Origin: Tubulanus polymorphus | Lineage: Eukaryota; Nemertea; Palaeonemertea; Tubulaniformes; Tubulanidae | Length of the DNA stretch: 64,000 nt | Assembly (NCBI RefSeq): GCF_964204645.1 | Contig: NC_134028.1 | Span: forward strand, 16,421,263-16,485,262 | Direction of reading: 5' to 3' | Shown here: piece after piece, positions 24,598 through 34,080 of the stretch | Position numbering within the stretch: position 1 is the stretch's first letter | Layout: each line of letters begins with the position of its first letter | Made by a program: the position numbers and the translations under genes | Notes under the pieces: generated by a model | The model's input: only the letters and a program-made list of their open reading frames with translations | Database searches by the model: none | Told to the model about the DNA's origin: nothing

Positions 24598-25436
24598 ATC
24601 AATTAAATATAATATCCCAGTAATAGATTTTAATAAAAATATTACATATAGAAATGAAGTTGCTTTAAATTCAATAATTAATCTAGATATTTATGTTACT
24701 GAAACTAATAATTTTAATGTAAAGATGGAAAATATATTCCATGTATACTTAATTAATTTCAAAAAATTGAAAGATGAAAAACAATGGTTATTAAAATCTA
24801 ATATGAAATATTGGCAGTACCAATTAAATTTTGCAGTTTATTGCGCAACTACAGGTTGTGGAATTAGTTGAAATGATCATTCAAATAATTCAAACTATAT
24901 ATTAATTCAAAGTTTATTCAGATTTCATCCTTATTTTCAAATCAGAATCAAATTAAATGAATTAGAATGTCCTTTACCGGGGTCAAAATATTTGAAAGAA
25001 TTAGATAATAATATTACTTTATCAAAGTTTTATAAAATTTGTAACGAATTTAATATAAATATGAATAATTCTGATTTTAGAACAAAAATTGGAACAATTA
25101 GATCAATTCCATTTCCTGAAAATATTGTAAATTATTGCACACTTCCCATACCATATAATAGTTTTTACAATATATATAATAATCAATTGGGTTATGGTAA
25201 AATAGAAAACATGGATTTAAAAACATTAAATTTCAATAAATTACCGAAATTTTATGAAAATTTAAAACAAGAAAACAATAATGGTTGGGTTTTTTTTATT
25301 TTAGAAAATAGTGAAGGTTTTACAAAATCAAGAATTAGAAGAATTAGATATATTTTCTGATAAAACAATTAGAGAAATTATTAGTATAAGACTTGCATCT
25401 GATAAAATTGCGCACGGTAAAATTATGAGATTTTAA
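24592..25436 (+). pseudogene. Structural-type protein of the viral module
   Basis: One frame runs from about 24,592 to 25,360, broken only by TGA at 24,869. Landmarks are CATTGCGIS before that TGA, SLFRFHPYFQIRIKL at 24.91 kb, and GWVFFILENSEGFTKS at 25.29 kb. After a one-base shift near 25,335 it continues to TAA at 25,434. No ATG precedes the conserved part, so the start is lost or lies across the upstream frame break. This type of protein accompanies capsid genes in animal Polinton-like elements. I believe it is a virion component, but its exact role (minor capsid or other) is not visible from the sequence. Confidence 0.5.
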
Positions 25437-25446
25437 AATCAAAACT

Positions 25447-25919
25447 TTAGAAAAGGAATTATGTAAAGCACATGAAGAATTAAAACAATTAAAGTCTGAT
25501 TTAAATCATCAAGTAATTGATGAAATAGAATTATTATTTAAACTAGAAGGTATCACAATTCTTTCGATTTTAACTGCTGTAACTATGATTTTTACAACAA
25601 TAGGTTTAGCTATTTCAAATTCATTAAAATCTACACCAAATCCTAATAAACCGGATAAACCACCAAATGATAATGATTCTATACAAGATAAAGTTAAAGA
25701 TGGTTTAAAAAATTAGCAAAATATTTATGGCAATTATCTCAAAAATCAGCTGCAGCTTTACCTGGAGTTTTAGCATCATTTGGTTTTGTTTTAATATATG
25801 CTTGAAATATTATTAGTTTTGCTGCTGAACATATTATTTTATTTTTAATTACAGTTGTTAGTGCAATTATTTTTGGACTAGTAAACATGATACAAAATAA
25901 TTTTTTTTTTCTTAAATAA
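25447..25919 (+). pseudogene. Membrane protein preceding the capsid gene
   Basis: The N-terminal half is a heptad-like charged helix (EKELCKAHEELKQLKSDL), followed by a hydrophobic span (ILSILTAVTMIFTTIGLAI) and a proline/asparagine linker. A frameshift at about 25,715 leads into LWQLSQKSAAALPGVLAS and a second hydrophobic region ending QNNFFFLK. An in-frame TGA interrupts it at 25,803. Its terminal TAA at 25,917 is immediately followed by the capsid ATG, which suggests tight co-transcription in the original element. Coiled coil plus two membrane spans fits a virion membrane or fusion-associated role, but that is inference. Confidence 0.5.
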
Positions 25920-27153
25920 ATGAGTTGGAGTAATATAAATCCTACTAAGAATTCTAGAATATCTAATTCAATTAAAGAGAGATCTCATCATATCATTACT
26001 CGTAATATATCTAATATTAATCCTGATGAAACTTTGTATGTTAGAATTCCTCGATTAACACAAAATACTTTTTACGTTCCAAATAGTATTCATTTATCAG
26101 CTGATATAAAAGTAACTGGTAATGATAATAATTATGTCGTAGATAATGTTGGAAGATATTTAATTAAACAATTAATTATAAAGATTGGACCAGAAACAGT
26201 TTTTTCATTAGATGATTATAATTTATTTACGCATCATAGAGATTTATGGTTAACAAAAAAAAATAAGATAATATGATATTTCAAGGCATCCAATCAGAAA
26301 ACCAAAGTAAAGATCTGAAGCACATAACGTAGTAACTAATGACATAGATAATTTAATGAAATAGATTTATGGAAGCAAATATAAAATTCCATTAGACTTT
26401 GAATTGATAAATAATAATGCACCTTTATATAAATATCCAATTCAAGAAGATATTAGATTCAAAATAACAATTGCTCCTATTAATGAAATTGTGCAATCTA
26501 TCGTTGTTAAAGATATGGGTTATAAATTATTGAATATATGTTTAGTATATGACACAGTAACTGATGAAAATATTGCTAACACATTTCAAACTAAATACAA
26601 TCAATGATTTTCATTATTATATGATTATATTGATAAATTCAAAACTGTAACTATTAATGCAAATGATGAAATAATTAATGAGAATATTAACCTCCCAAGA
26701 AGATCTATTAAAGGTATATTAATACTTTTTACCATTGCAACATATTCCAATGGTGCGATAAAGGTTGATAATCATTATACTCCTGAAATATCAAAAGTAG
26801 AGATAACTATTGAAGTTATAGCAAATAAAATATTTTGTCAGGGAATGAGAATGATAGATCAATGGGTAGAAATTGAAAAAACATTTCATGATTGAAAAAA
26901 AATAAACTGAACATTGTAATATTAATCAAATTGATTATTATACCGGCAATAGATATGTATTATGGTTAGATTTTAGAACAGCAGAGGATAACCTATTCCA
27001 TGGTTCTGGGAAAAAATTACAAAATACAAAAAATGGAATACAATTATTCATGAAAAACAAAAAAGAGGTTTAAATTACAAAATGCATATTTATATTATAT
27101 CTGACGCGCAATTAAATATCATAAATTCTCAATTAGATAGCGTTATGTATTAA
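25920..27153 (+). pseudogene. Major capsid protein, double-jelly-roll type
   Basis: It forms the icosahedral shell of the virion. Starting at ATG 25,920, the first 118 codons are open, with IPRLTQNTFYVPNSIHLSADI and QLIIKIGPETVFSLDDYNLF. These alternating beta-strand and loop patterns I associate with Polinton-type capsids. A frameshift near 26,270 leads into GIQSENQSKDLK, another near 26,320, then TAG before IYGSKYKIPLDFELI. TGA codons fall at 26,605 and 26,893; NLPRRSIKGILILF lies between them. The end is again frameshifted: DNLFHGSGKKL, then the C-terminal SDAQLNIINSQLDSVMY with TAA at 27,151. Total length is about 410 codons, and the gene is clearly dead. Confidence 0.65.
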
Positions 27154-27186
27154 TATAATCATCTTTAATAAAATTTTATATATTAA

Positions 27187-27640
27187 ATGGAAGGTGGAAT
27201 ACATGAAATACAAACTCCAAGTGAAATGACATCAGATATATATTATATAATACCTTATGAATATAGTAAGTATTTTGGAGAATTCTATAATTAATTCAAG
27301 TATAGAATAAGTAAAATAGATAAGAATATTGAAACTGAAATAGAGGATAATATTGAACCTAAAATAGAATATACTAATAAAATTGAACCTGAAGAAAGAA
27401 GATACCTAAAATAGAGGATAATGATATACCTTCTACATATAATAATGATATACCTTCTACATATGATTGTAATATATATTGTTATCCATAATATTGTGAT
27501 ATATGTATGAAATATATACAATATAAAAATTGGGCATCACATAAGAAATCAAAGAAACATGTAGAAAAAGAAATAATAATGATAATGCAATTGAAACTAA
27601 TGATAATAATATAACAGATAAAACTATTTATATATCTATA
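27187..27640 (+). pseudogene. Small acidic protein with C2H2-type zinc finger
   Basis: ATG 27,187 opens a frame (MEGGIHEIQTPSEM...) that meets TAA at about 27,292. It then runs on as a lysine/glutamate repeat (KIDKNIETEIEDNIEPKIE). A short direct repeat of 'aatgatataccttctacat' lies at 27,418-27,467. Further on in another frame is YCDICMKYIQYKNWASHKK..KKH, that is C-x2-C-x12-H-x5-H, a matrin/U1-type C2H2 finger. Three stops interrupt it. The gene sits between the capsid and the convergent minus-strand gene. Its function in the element is unknown. Confidence 0.45.
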
Positions 27641-27965
27641 TACTAGACATAAGTACGAATCTTGGAATAATTCTTGGAAGAATATATGATATAACATTTT
27701 AGAAAATAATATAAATTGATTATATTTAAAAATTAATTAGAAATATAAATTTAATACATATTTGTAACTTATTCAAACGTAAACTATGAACATTTGAAAA
27801 TTTAACATAAATGTTTAACATTGAAAGTTTTAACATAATTCATATTTAGAATAATTATTGTAAAACTATTTATATATCTATGTACTAGACGTACGTAAGA
27901 ATTCTTACCAAGATTCTTCCAAGATTCTTACTCGTATTTCTAGTACATAGATATCTAAATAGTTT
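27621..27965. repeat. Near-perfect ~103-bp palindrome plus a third copy of its arm
   Basis: Bases 27,863-27,906 pair with 27,922-27,965 with about 85% match; each arm starts 'aaactattta' and includes 'tctatgtactaga'. The centre holds three units of 'aagattctt'. A third copy of the same arm, in the left-arm orientation, lies at 27,621-27,690. The palindrome lies exactly where the plus-strand capsid/zinc-finger genes and the minus-strand ATPase converge, and the last codons of the ATPase are inside it. A bidirectional termination hairpin, or a scar of an inverted duplication, are both possible. Confidence 0.8.
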
Positions 27966-28345
27966 CTATAATTTGAATTATATAAATTTTCTTTAATAAA
28001 TTTATATTCATATGGAAATGGAAGCCTCAGTAATAATTTTGAACCTTTATTACTTTTTAATTTATACGTATATTCATTATGTAATTCAGTAGGTATAATT
28101 GGATTTTCTTCCAATGATTGTTGCATAGATTTTCTATCTTTGTTATAAAATAATACTAAATATCTGATGTTTTCCCTAAAAATTTTCACAATCGAATTAT
28201 ATTTTTGATTTAAAACCCATGTCGTTATCCCTAAATGTCTCCCAGAGAATGCTAGATAACATAGTATACTTAATATAGTCACTTTCTATAACTTTTGAAT
28301 CATGTAAATTTGCACAATCGTCAAAAATAAATAATGTATTTGTTC
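27902..28345 (-). pseudogene. Genome-packaging ATPase (FtsK/HerA-like), C-terminal half
   Basis: The enzyme pumps viral DNA into the capsid. On the minus strand the Walker B strand TLFIFDDCANLHDSK is at about 28,285-28,332. After a one-base shift near 28,283 the frame is open for 125 codons. It includes AFSGRHLGITTWVLNQKY and FRENIRYLVLFYNKD, the ordered sensor and arginine-containing motifs of A32/HerA-type packaging ATPases in Polinton-like viruses. No Walker A (GxxGxGKT) is seen upstream, where the sequence is instead lysine-rich and unfamiliar, so the first half of the ATPase fold appears deleted. The 3' end falls inside the palindrome. Confidence 0.65.
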
Positions 28346-28897
28346 CTTTATAGATATCTAATTTTACTTTTTATTTCATTATTAGCTTTATTTAATCTAT
28401 CATCTATATGTTGTTTTGAAATAATATGTTGTGAATGAGAATTTATATTATATATTGGTTTATCTTTAGATTTTATAAATTTAACTTTAGCAGATATACT
28501 AATTTTAGGATACTCTACGTCTGTACTTATTCTTATAATATTTTTCATATTTTCTAAATGTTTTTTTTTCTTCTAATGTATTGCCTTTATAAAATTTAAA
28601 TTCAATAGCAGCTGGTACAATATCACTTTTAAATGCTTCGGTTATTTGAATATCTTTTCTATCATCTAATGAATTAATATAATTTCTAGCATCTTCCATG
28701 TATGGTCTTTTATTGTTTAATTTATTTTTTGATTCTTCTAATTATGCTTTGTTTCTTATTAATATTTTCATCGAAATAATCTTCACCTAAAATATCATTT
28801 TTAATATTTCTAATATGACTTTTAGATTTTAAATGTTGTTCATAATATCTTTTGTTACTGAATTTTTAATTAACAATTATAATTTTTATTTTCCATC
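28346..28897 (-). pseudogene. Unrecognised viral gene with N-terminal zinc-finger-like motif
   Basis: An ATG at about 28,897 (MMENKNYNC) is followed, after a frameshift, by KRYYEQHLKSKSHIRNI, which resembles the second half of a matrin/U1-type C2H2 finger. Further frames give EESKNKLNNKRPYMEDARNYI, ITEAFKSDIVPAAIEFKFYKG and ISTDVEYPKISISAKVKF. They connect through frameshifts to the ATPase half downstream. It may be a separate gene fused to the ATPase remnant by deletion, or a divergent N-terminus. I do not recognise the middle part. Confidence 0.4.
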
Positions 28898-28900
28898 ATT

Positions 28901-29040
28901 ATGTCATGCAAGATACAATATAGGAGTTAAACATAGTTTTTACAGACATAAGATGAGGGACACAGTGCGAGCCTAGGGCTGTACTTATAATTACTAAGGC
29001 ACTGTGCCCACGTGCATTATGTGCAAGGTGCAATACAAAT

Positions 29041-29074
<34 letters not shown>

Positions 29075-29128
29075 CATTATAATATTCATCCATATTCATA
29101 ACAATAAGAAGGATTATAATACTTAATG

Positions 29129-29179
<51 letters not shown>

Positions 29180-29235
29180 GTAATAATAATAATAATAATG
29201 ATTATAATAATGTAAAAAAAAACAGATAAAGATTA
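28901..29235. repeat. TA and AAT microsatellites
   Basis: A (ta)n run lies at about 29,043-29,072 and a long (aat)n run at about 29,129-29,199. The AAT run adjoins the 3' end of the minus-strand LINE and, read on that strand, is (ATT)n, the kind of tail found on CR1/L2 LINEs. Between 28,905 and 29,040 is unique sequence without a frame. It separates the viral island from the LINE. Confidence 0.8.
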
Positions 29236-29347
29236 ATAGCAATAAAGGCAATGGTAACAATAATAATAAGTAATAATAATAGTAAATGTACTATTATATT
29301 AGTAATAGACAAGGAGAATCACAGTACAATATTTATGGATTAGCTCA

Positions 29348-32300
29348 TTAATAACTATTCAGCTTCAGATTCTTGAAATCAGATACAAGAGATGATAGGC
29401 TTTTAGCATTTCTCAACTTGATTAGTAGGTTTTGCCAGATGATGGGGACTTGAGCAAAAAGCGATTTGTTGAAAATTTGAGTACGATGATATTGGATTCT
29501 GGGTAGATTTTTTCTTCTGGTATTATATGTATGGTGTAAAAAATTTGGATTGAATAGCTTGAGAATTGGATGTGGAAGGATTTTATTTACGTATTGATAG
29601 CCAAATTTAATCAGTTCTAATTCGACGAGGTCTTCAAATTTGAGGATTTTATACTTTTTGAAAAGAGGACTAGTATGGGCGTTAAATGATGAATTGTCAA
29701 TGTATCTGATGGCTTTTTTCTGTAGTTTGAATAAAGTGCTTACTTGGGATTTAGATAGCATTGGGCCCCAGGCTACTAATGCATAGGTAAGGTGGGAATG
29801 TACATAGCTATGATAGAGTAGACGATTAGCCCATGGTAGGAGAAAATTTTTTACACTACGGAGAAGAAATATGTTTTTTTTAATTTTAGAGACAAGCTGT
29901 TTCAAGTGTGAATTCCAGTTCAGTTGGTCTTCAATTGTTAATCCTAGGAATTTGCATGATTTAGTGGGTGTTATAATCACTGGACCAAATCTTAAGTGGA
30001 TGTCTTCAAGTTTTTTTTTTCGAGAAAAGGATTGCATGAGTTTTTGGTATGTTTAGCGTTAATAAATTTGCACGGAACCAGTCAATTAAAATCTTGATAT
30101 CTTCGTCAATGACTTTTTGGATTGAATCAATTATATCAATTTCAAAAAGAATATTAGCATCATCTGCGAAAAGAATTGTTTTGGAACTTTTTAGGTCATG
30201 ATTAAGGTCATTAATATATATCAAAAAAAGCAAAGGACCGAGTACCGAGCCCTAGGGGACACCAAAGTTGATAGGTTTTAATTGACAATCTGTATTCAGC
30301 TTATAATTAACATACATTTTTCTGTTTGTAAGATAACTTTCAAACCATTTATAGCAGTGACCCCTGATTCCATAATGGGAAAGCTTAAAGAGTAGGTGAC
30401 TAACATCAAGGGAATCAAAAGCATTTGACAAATCTAAAAAGAATGCGAGAGATGTTTTTTTATTTTCAATGTTATTTAGTATGGCGCCTAAAAATTCATT
30501 TATAGCGTGGCCCGTTGAGTGATTTGGTCTAAACCCATACTGGCTCGTATAGATTATATTATTCTTGACTAAAAAAGAATAAAGCCTAGAATGTACGAGT
30601 TTCTCGAGGATTTTGGAGAAAACTGGCAGCAGCGAAATTGGTCGGTAATTAGAAAAAAGATCTTTGTCGTTGTTTTTAAATATAGGGATAACCTTCGCTA
30701 TTTTCATATCATCAGGGAAAATTCCTTCCTCGAGAGATTTATTCATTATTTGGGTTAATGGTTTGAGAATATTTTGCTTTACTTTTTTAACTATTAAATT
30801 ATTAATATTATCGTGACCAGAACTGAGTTTGTTGGGCAGAGATTTGATTAGTAAATCAATTTCCTGTTCATTTGTAGGGCTAAGAAACATTGAGTTAGTG
30901 TTTTGGTTTGGTAAATAACTAGTAAAGTCTCTGTTCGATTTCGGAATCTCATTTGCAAATCTTTCTCCAATAGTACAGAAATAATCATTGAAGCCATTTG
31001 AGATCATCATTGGATCAGACGTCACTTTGCCGTTAATTATAAAGCTATTAGTTGTCACTGAAGTTTTATCTCGGTTTTTCCCAATGGCTGTTTTCATAAA
31101 TTGCCAGAGCTTTTTAGAATTATTTTTAAACATGGTTAATTTGTTAGTTTGAATAGTAATCAAGTTTTTGTCGTCTTTTGATATAGTTCAGATTGTTTCT
31201 ATATAGGACATATTCCTTATATTTCTGGTCATTTTTATTTCGGCGAATACAATTCTTATATAGTTTATCACATTTCCGTGACGATTTTAAAATGGATGGC
31301 GTCATCCATTCTTCTCTAATGTGCTTTCTAGCTTTAACTTTCATTACAGGCGCTACATCGTCCACTATATTACTGAGTTTATTGATAAAATAAGAATAAC
31401 TTTCATTGGCATTCATGTGAGCGAGGCCAGTCCAGTCAGTTGTTAGTAATTTTCTATTGATAAGGGCAAAGTTATTATATGATAGGTTACGCTTGGTGGT
31501 TTCAGTGCTTTCTCGATACTTGGTAATTCCTCTTATTGATACTATACAAGGTAAGTGATCCGAAATATGAGTGGTCAAAATTGCACTACTGGCCCGTGAA
31601 CAGAGATTTGGTGACAAATAGATATTATCAATCAAGGTAGCACTTGAGTGAGTAATTCTAGTTGGTCTCAAGATGGAAGGAAACAAATTGCTATTTAGGT
31701 TACAGTCTAAAAATTTGGATGTATTATTATGAGAATTAATCTTAATATAATCTATATTTTGATCCATTCCAAGAATAATGTCACTTTTTTCCTTTTTAAT
31801 TGTTTTAAGTAAGTTATCATAGCTTGAAATAAAGTCATTCACAGGGGTGCCAGGTACTCTATAGACTTCACCAATAATCAAATTGTTTTGAAAGGATTTG
31901 CCCTTCCTGATCTCAATGAAACAAGATTCGTATTTGCCTTCTTCATAAAAGTTTAGGTCGGTCCGCGTTCTGAATGATAAACTATTTTTCACAAAAAGTG
32001 CAACTCCCCCTCTAGATAAGTTTGTACGGTGTACCTCAAATAATGAGTATCCTGGTAAAATATAAGTTTGAGCATTATGATCAGTAAGGAATGTTTCACA
32101 GAGCATAATTACATGTAGTTCAATATTTTGATGCCTAAAGTTTTCAATTAACATTTTCAAATTATCAATTTTACTTGGGAGACTATGTATGTTACACTGT
32201 AGAACGTTAAACGTAGAACTTTTTTCACTGTTAATTAAATCAGAAAAAATTATCCGGTTCAATATATGGACACCTAAAATTGCAGATTGCAGATCCTTCA

Positions 32301-32374
32301 TCATCTAGAATATTGTTTAGATTGTAATCATCATCTTTAAATCTATTGAAAAAATTCTCATTGCCTAAACACAT
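29348..32374 (-). pseudogene. LINE ORF2: endonuclease-reverse transcriptase, few lesions
   Basis: I choose ATG 32,374 (MCLGNENFFNRF) because it leads through CPYIEPDNF, a normal N-terminal motif, into the endonuclease; the internal start at 32,304 is only the frame after a poly-T shift. Endonuclease motifs are LQCNIHSLPSK, MLCETFLT, LGMDQNIDY (usual GDxN altered to MDQN), IDNIYLS and ISDHLPCI. RT motifs are GFRPNHSTGHA, FFLDLSNAFDS, GVP-stop-GSVLGP and LFADDANI. The C-terminus ends LKNLKLNSY. Lesions are a shift near 32,265, one near 31,150, TAG for Gln at about 30,254, and a shift in an A-run near 30,015. Two of the three shifts are in homopolymer runs. About 1005 codons once repaired conceptually. 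Confidence 0.9.
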
Positions 32375-32895
32375 GGGCCCTATTCAAAGAAATTTGATAT
32401 GTTTGATAAGTTTGAGCTGAAAAAAAACAAACGAATAATTAAGAAAAACAAAAATGAATAAAATAATTATGATAATAGTATTTATATAAGGATACCGAAA
32501 AAGAAAAGGAATAAATTGCAATATCCTTTCACACTAAAGCGACATCACAACGAGTGATGGCAAGTGATCAAGTTAATGTATTGAGAATATCCCCACTAAG
32601 TTAAATACCTAATGGCATAGAAAGACAAATAATAAAGAATGCCTAGGTATAATGTCAGGCATTTTAACCATTAGATTTATCAAAAACTGATATAATTAAT
32701 TTTTATATAGCATAATCTAAGTAGTAAATACAAAATAGTAAATCGAGCTGGGAGAGCATATACATGAATATATATACAAATCATGTATAAATCTCCTAGG
32801 TCATAAGTAGGCTTTCGCATGATCGAGTTGAGCAGGTATTAGCCGTACGATATAGTATAGAAAAGTTGATATGTTCGTAGCTTGGGACATAGATT
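32375..32895 (-). other. ORF1-ORF2 spacer of the LINE
   Basis: About 520 bp without a long frame separates the two ORFs. No RNA structure or motif was recognised. The length is larger than in most LINEs, so ORF2 is presumably translated by reinitiation or from a separate start. Confidence 0.4.
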
Positions 32896-33891
32896 TTACA
32901 TCGGTAGAGGCTCAAACATTTTTATATTAAGTTTCTTTCCACTCTGACAACTATTACCAAAAACTTTACCATTGATCGTCCAGACTTTGGTGTAGAGACC
33001 TGAATTAACAGCCCTATTCACAAGTTTAATGATTTCAGGGCAAAGATCCTCGCGTATGGTAATCCCAGAGTTTTTCAACCTAGCCCGTTTTTGTATGATC
33101 CCGTCTCGCACTTTCCTATCAAAGAATCGCATTATAATTGTGTTCGGATACGGCTTGATGTTTTTGTCAAATTTTTGCTGTCTAGATGGTACACGGTGAG
33201 CTATTTCGATATCTTTGGTGCTGAGCTTTTCACTTTCACTTAGGTTTAGGTGCTGATTCAGTTTATCAATAGATAATTGTGTGCAGTCCTCAGTTTCAGT
33301 CTGGATTAGTCCACCTATACGAATATGAGTACGTCTTGAATATTGATTATTATCCACGGCTAGCCTGCGCGTTTCATAGTTATGGTTTTTTGTTTCACTT
33401 ATCTCTGGTTTCAAGTCATTTATTTCCTGCGTAAGCATTGTTTTAATTTCAATTAATTTAGCTTCGTGTTGAACTTTGTTCTGCTCCAAGTCGTAAACGC
33501 GTTCTTCAGTACGGTGAACCAAGTTTTCGATTTCTTTATTATGGGCTTGGAGTCTTTTATCAAAGAGATCAAGTATCTCATGTTTAAAATTCGTTATTTC
33601 CTGTTTGATGTTTGATAATGCGTCAATTTTCTGATTCATCTCGCTTACTGAGACAGCTAGGTTCGCAACACTCTCATCGAGAGACGATAAATCGGTTTCA
33701 ATAGTTGAAATTCGTTCTTTCCTCTTTTTGGCGGGGGGTGCAGATTTCGATATCTCAGGTTTTTGAACTATGGCATTAGCAAAAACTTCAGATTCAGACT
33801 CATTGAGTGTATTGTCTAAATTATCAGTAGTACCGGACTTCATTGTTCCTTTGGAACACAACATGCTGGTTATATTGGTTTTGGTGGTCAT
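32896..33891 (-). CDS. LINE ORF1, L1-ORF1p-like RNA-binding protein
   Basis: An intact 331-codon frame starts at ATG 33,891. ORF1 proteins of this type trimerise through a coiled coil and chaperone element RNA. A basic, NLS-like PPAKKRKERI sits at residues 51-60. A coiled coil spans roughly 62-165 with regular hydrophobic heptads. The RRM-like domain starts at YSRRTHIRIGGL (183-194), includes DIEIAHRVP (226-234) and PNTIIMRFFDRKVRDG (248-263), and ends with the C-terminal domain TIREDLCPEIIKLVNRA. The order and spacing match L1 ORF1p rather than zinc-knuckle ORF1s. It has no stop or frameshift, in contrast to ORF2 downstream. Confidence 0.85.
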   Translation of the reverse strand: MTTKTNITSMLCSKGTMKSGTTDNLDNTLNESESEVFANAIVQKPEISKSAPPAKKRKERISTIETDLSSLDESVANLAVSVSEMNQKIDALSNIKQEITNFKHEILDLFDKRLQAHNKEIENLVHRTEERVYDLEQNKVQHEAKLIEIKTMLTQEINDLKPEISETKNHNYETRRLAVDNNQYSRRTHIRIGGLIQTETEDCTQLSIDKLNQHLNLSESEKLSTKDIEIAHRVPSRQQKFDKNIKPYPNTIIMRFFDRKVRDGIIQKRARLKNSGITIREDLCPEIIKLVNRAVNSGLYTKVWTINGKVFGNSCQSGKKLNIKMFEPLPM

Positions 33892-34080
33892 TTCAACTCG
33901 GTTTGCTCGATTAATCAGTATGTGTCAGTATGTATCGTTGATGGGTAATTTTCGTAGTTTTGATAGGTGTCAAGTAGTCCAAACCCAAGTAAGTGACTAC
34001 TGTTCGGTTGAGTCAATATCAACGTGTCAACTGACAGCTGTCAATCACGCAATCAACAATGAAAATCAGTAATAATCGAG

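Larger units (their letters stand above)
24126..28900. mobile_element. Polinton-like (Maverick/adintovirus-type) viral remnant
   Basis: This island is far richer in A+T than its surroundings. In order it holds a small membrane protein, a ~270-codon structural-type protein, a second membrane protein and the double-jelly-roll-type major capsid protein, all on the plus strand. An acidic/zinc-finger frame follows. Convergent to these is a minus-strand gene with a packaging-ATPase half. Genes are packed tightly; the capsid ATG follows the preceding TAA directly. This cluster matches the morphogenesis module of Polinton-like viruses integrated in animal genomes. No polymerase B, integrase, protease or terminal repeats are visible, so only part of the element remains. 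All long genes carry frameshifts or stops. Confidence 0.7.
29129..34080 (-). mobile_element. Nearly full-length two-ORF LINE (CR1/Jockey group)
   Basis: The element contains a complete ORF1, an intergenic stretch of about 520 bp, a full-length ORF2 with few lesions, a 3' UTR, and an (ATT)n tail at 29,129-29,199. Its 5' UTR probably extends to about 34,080. It is the best preserved mobile element in the window, so it is likely among the younger insertions. Target duplications could not be defined because the tail is low-complexity. Confidence 0.85.

Noticed and set aside
24869-26895. Firm claim that the viral island uses UGA as tryptophan
   Set aside because: TGG is also used, and TAG/TAA stops and frameshifts occur in the same genes, so decay explains the data as well; kept only as a finding to test.
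29041-29200. Regularly spaced repeats as a possible CRISPR array
   Set aside because: They are TA and AAT microsatellites without spacers, in a eukaryotic context.
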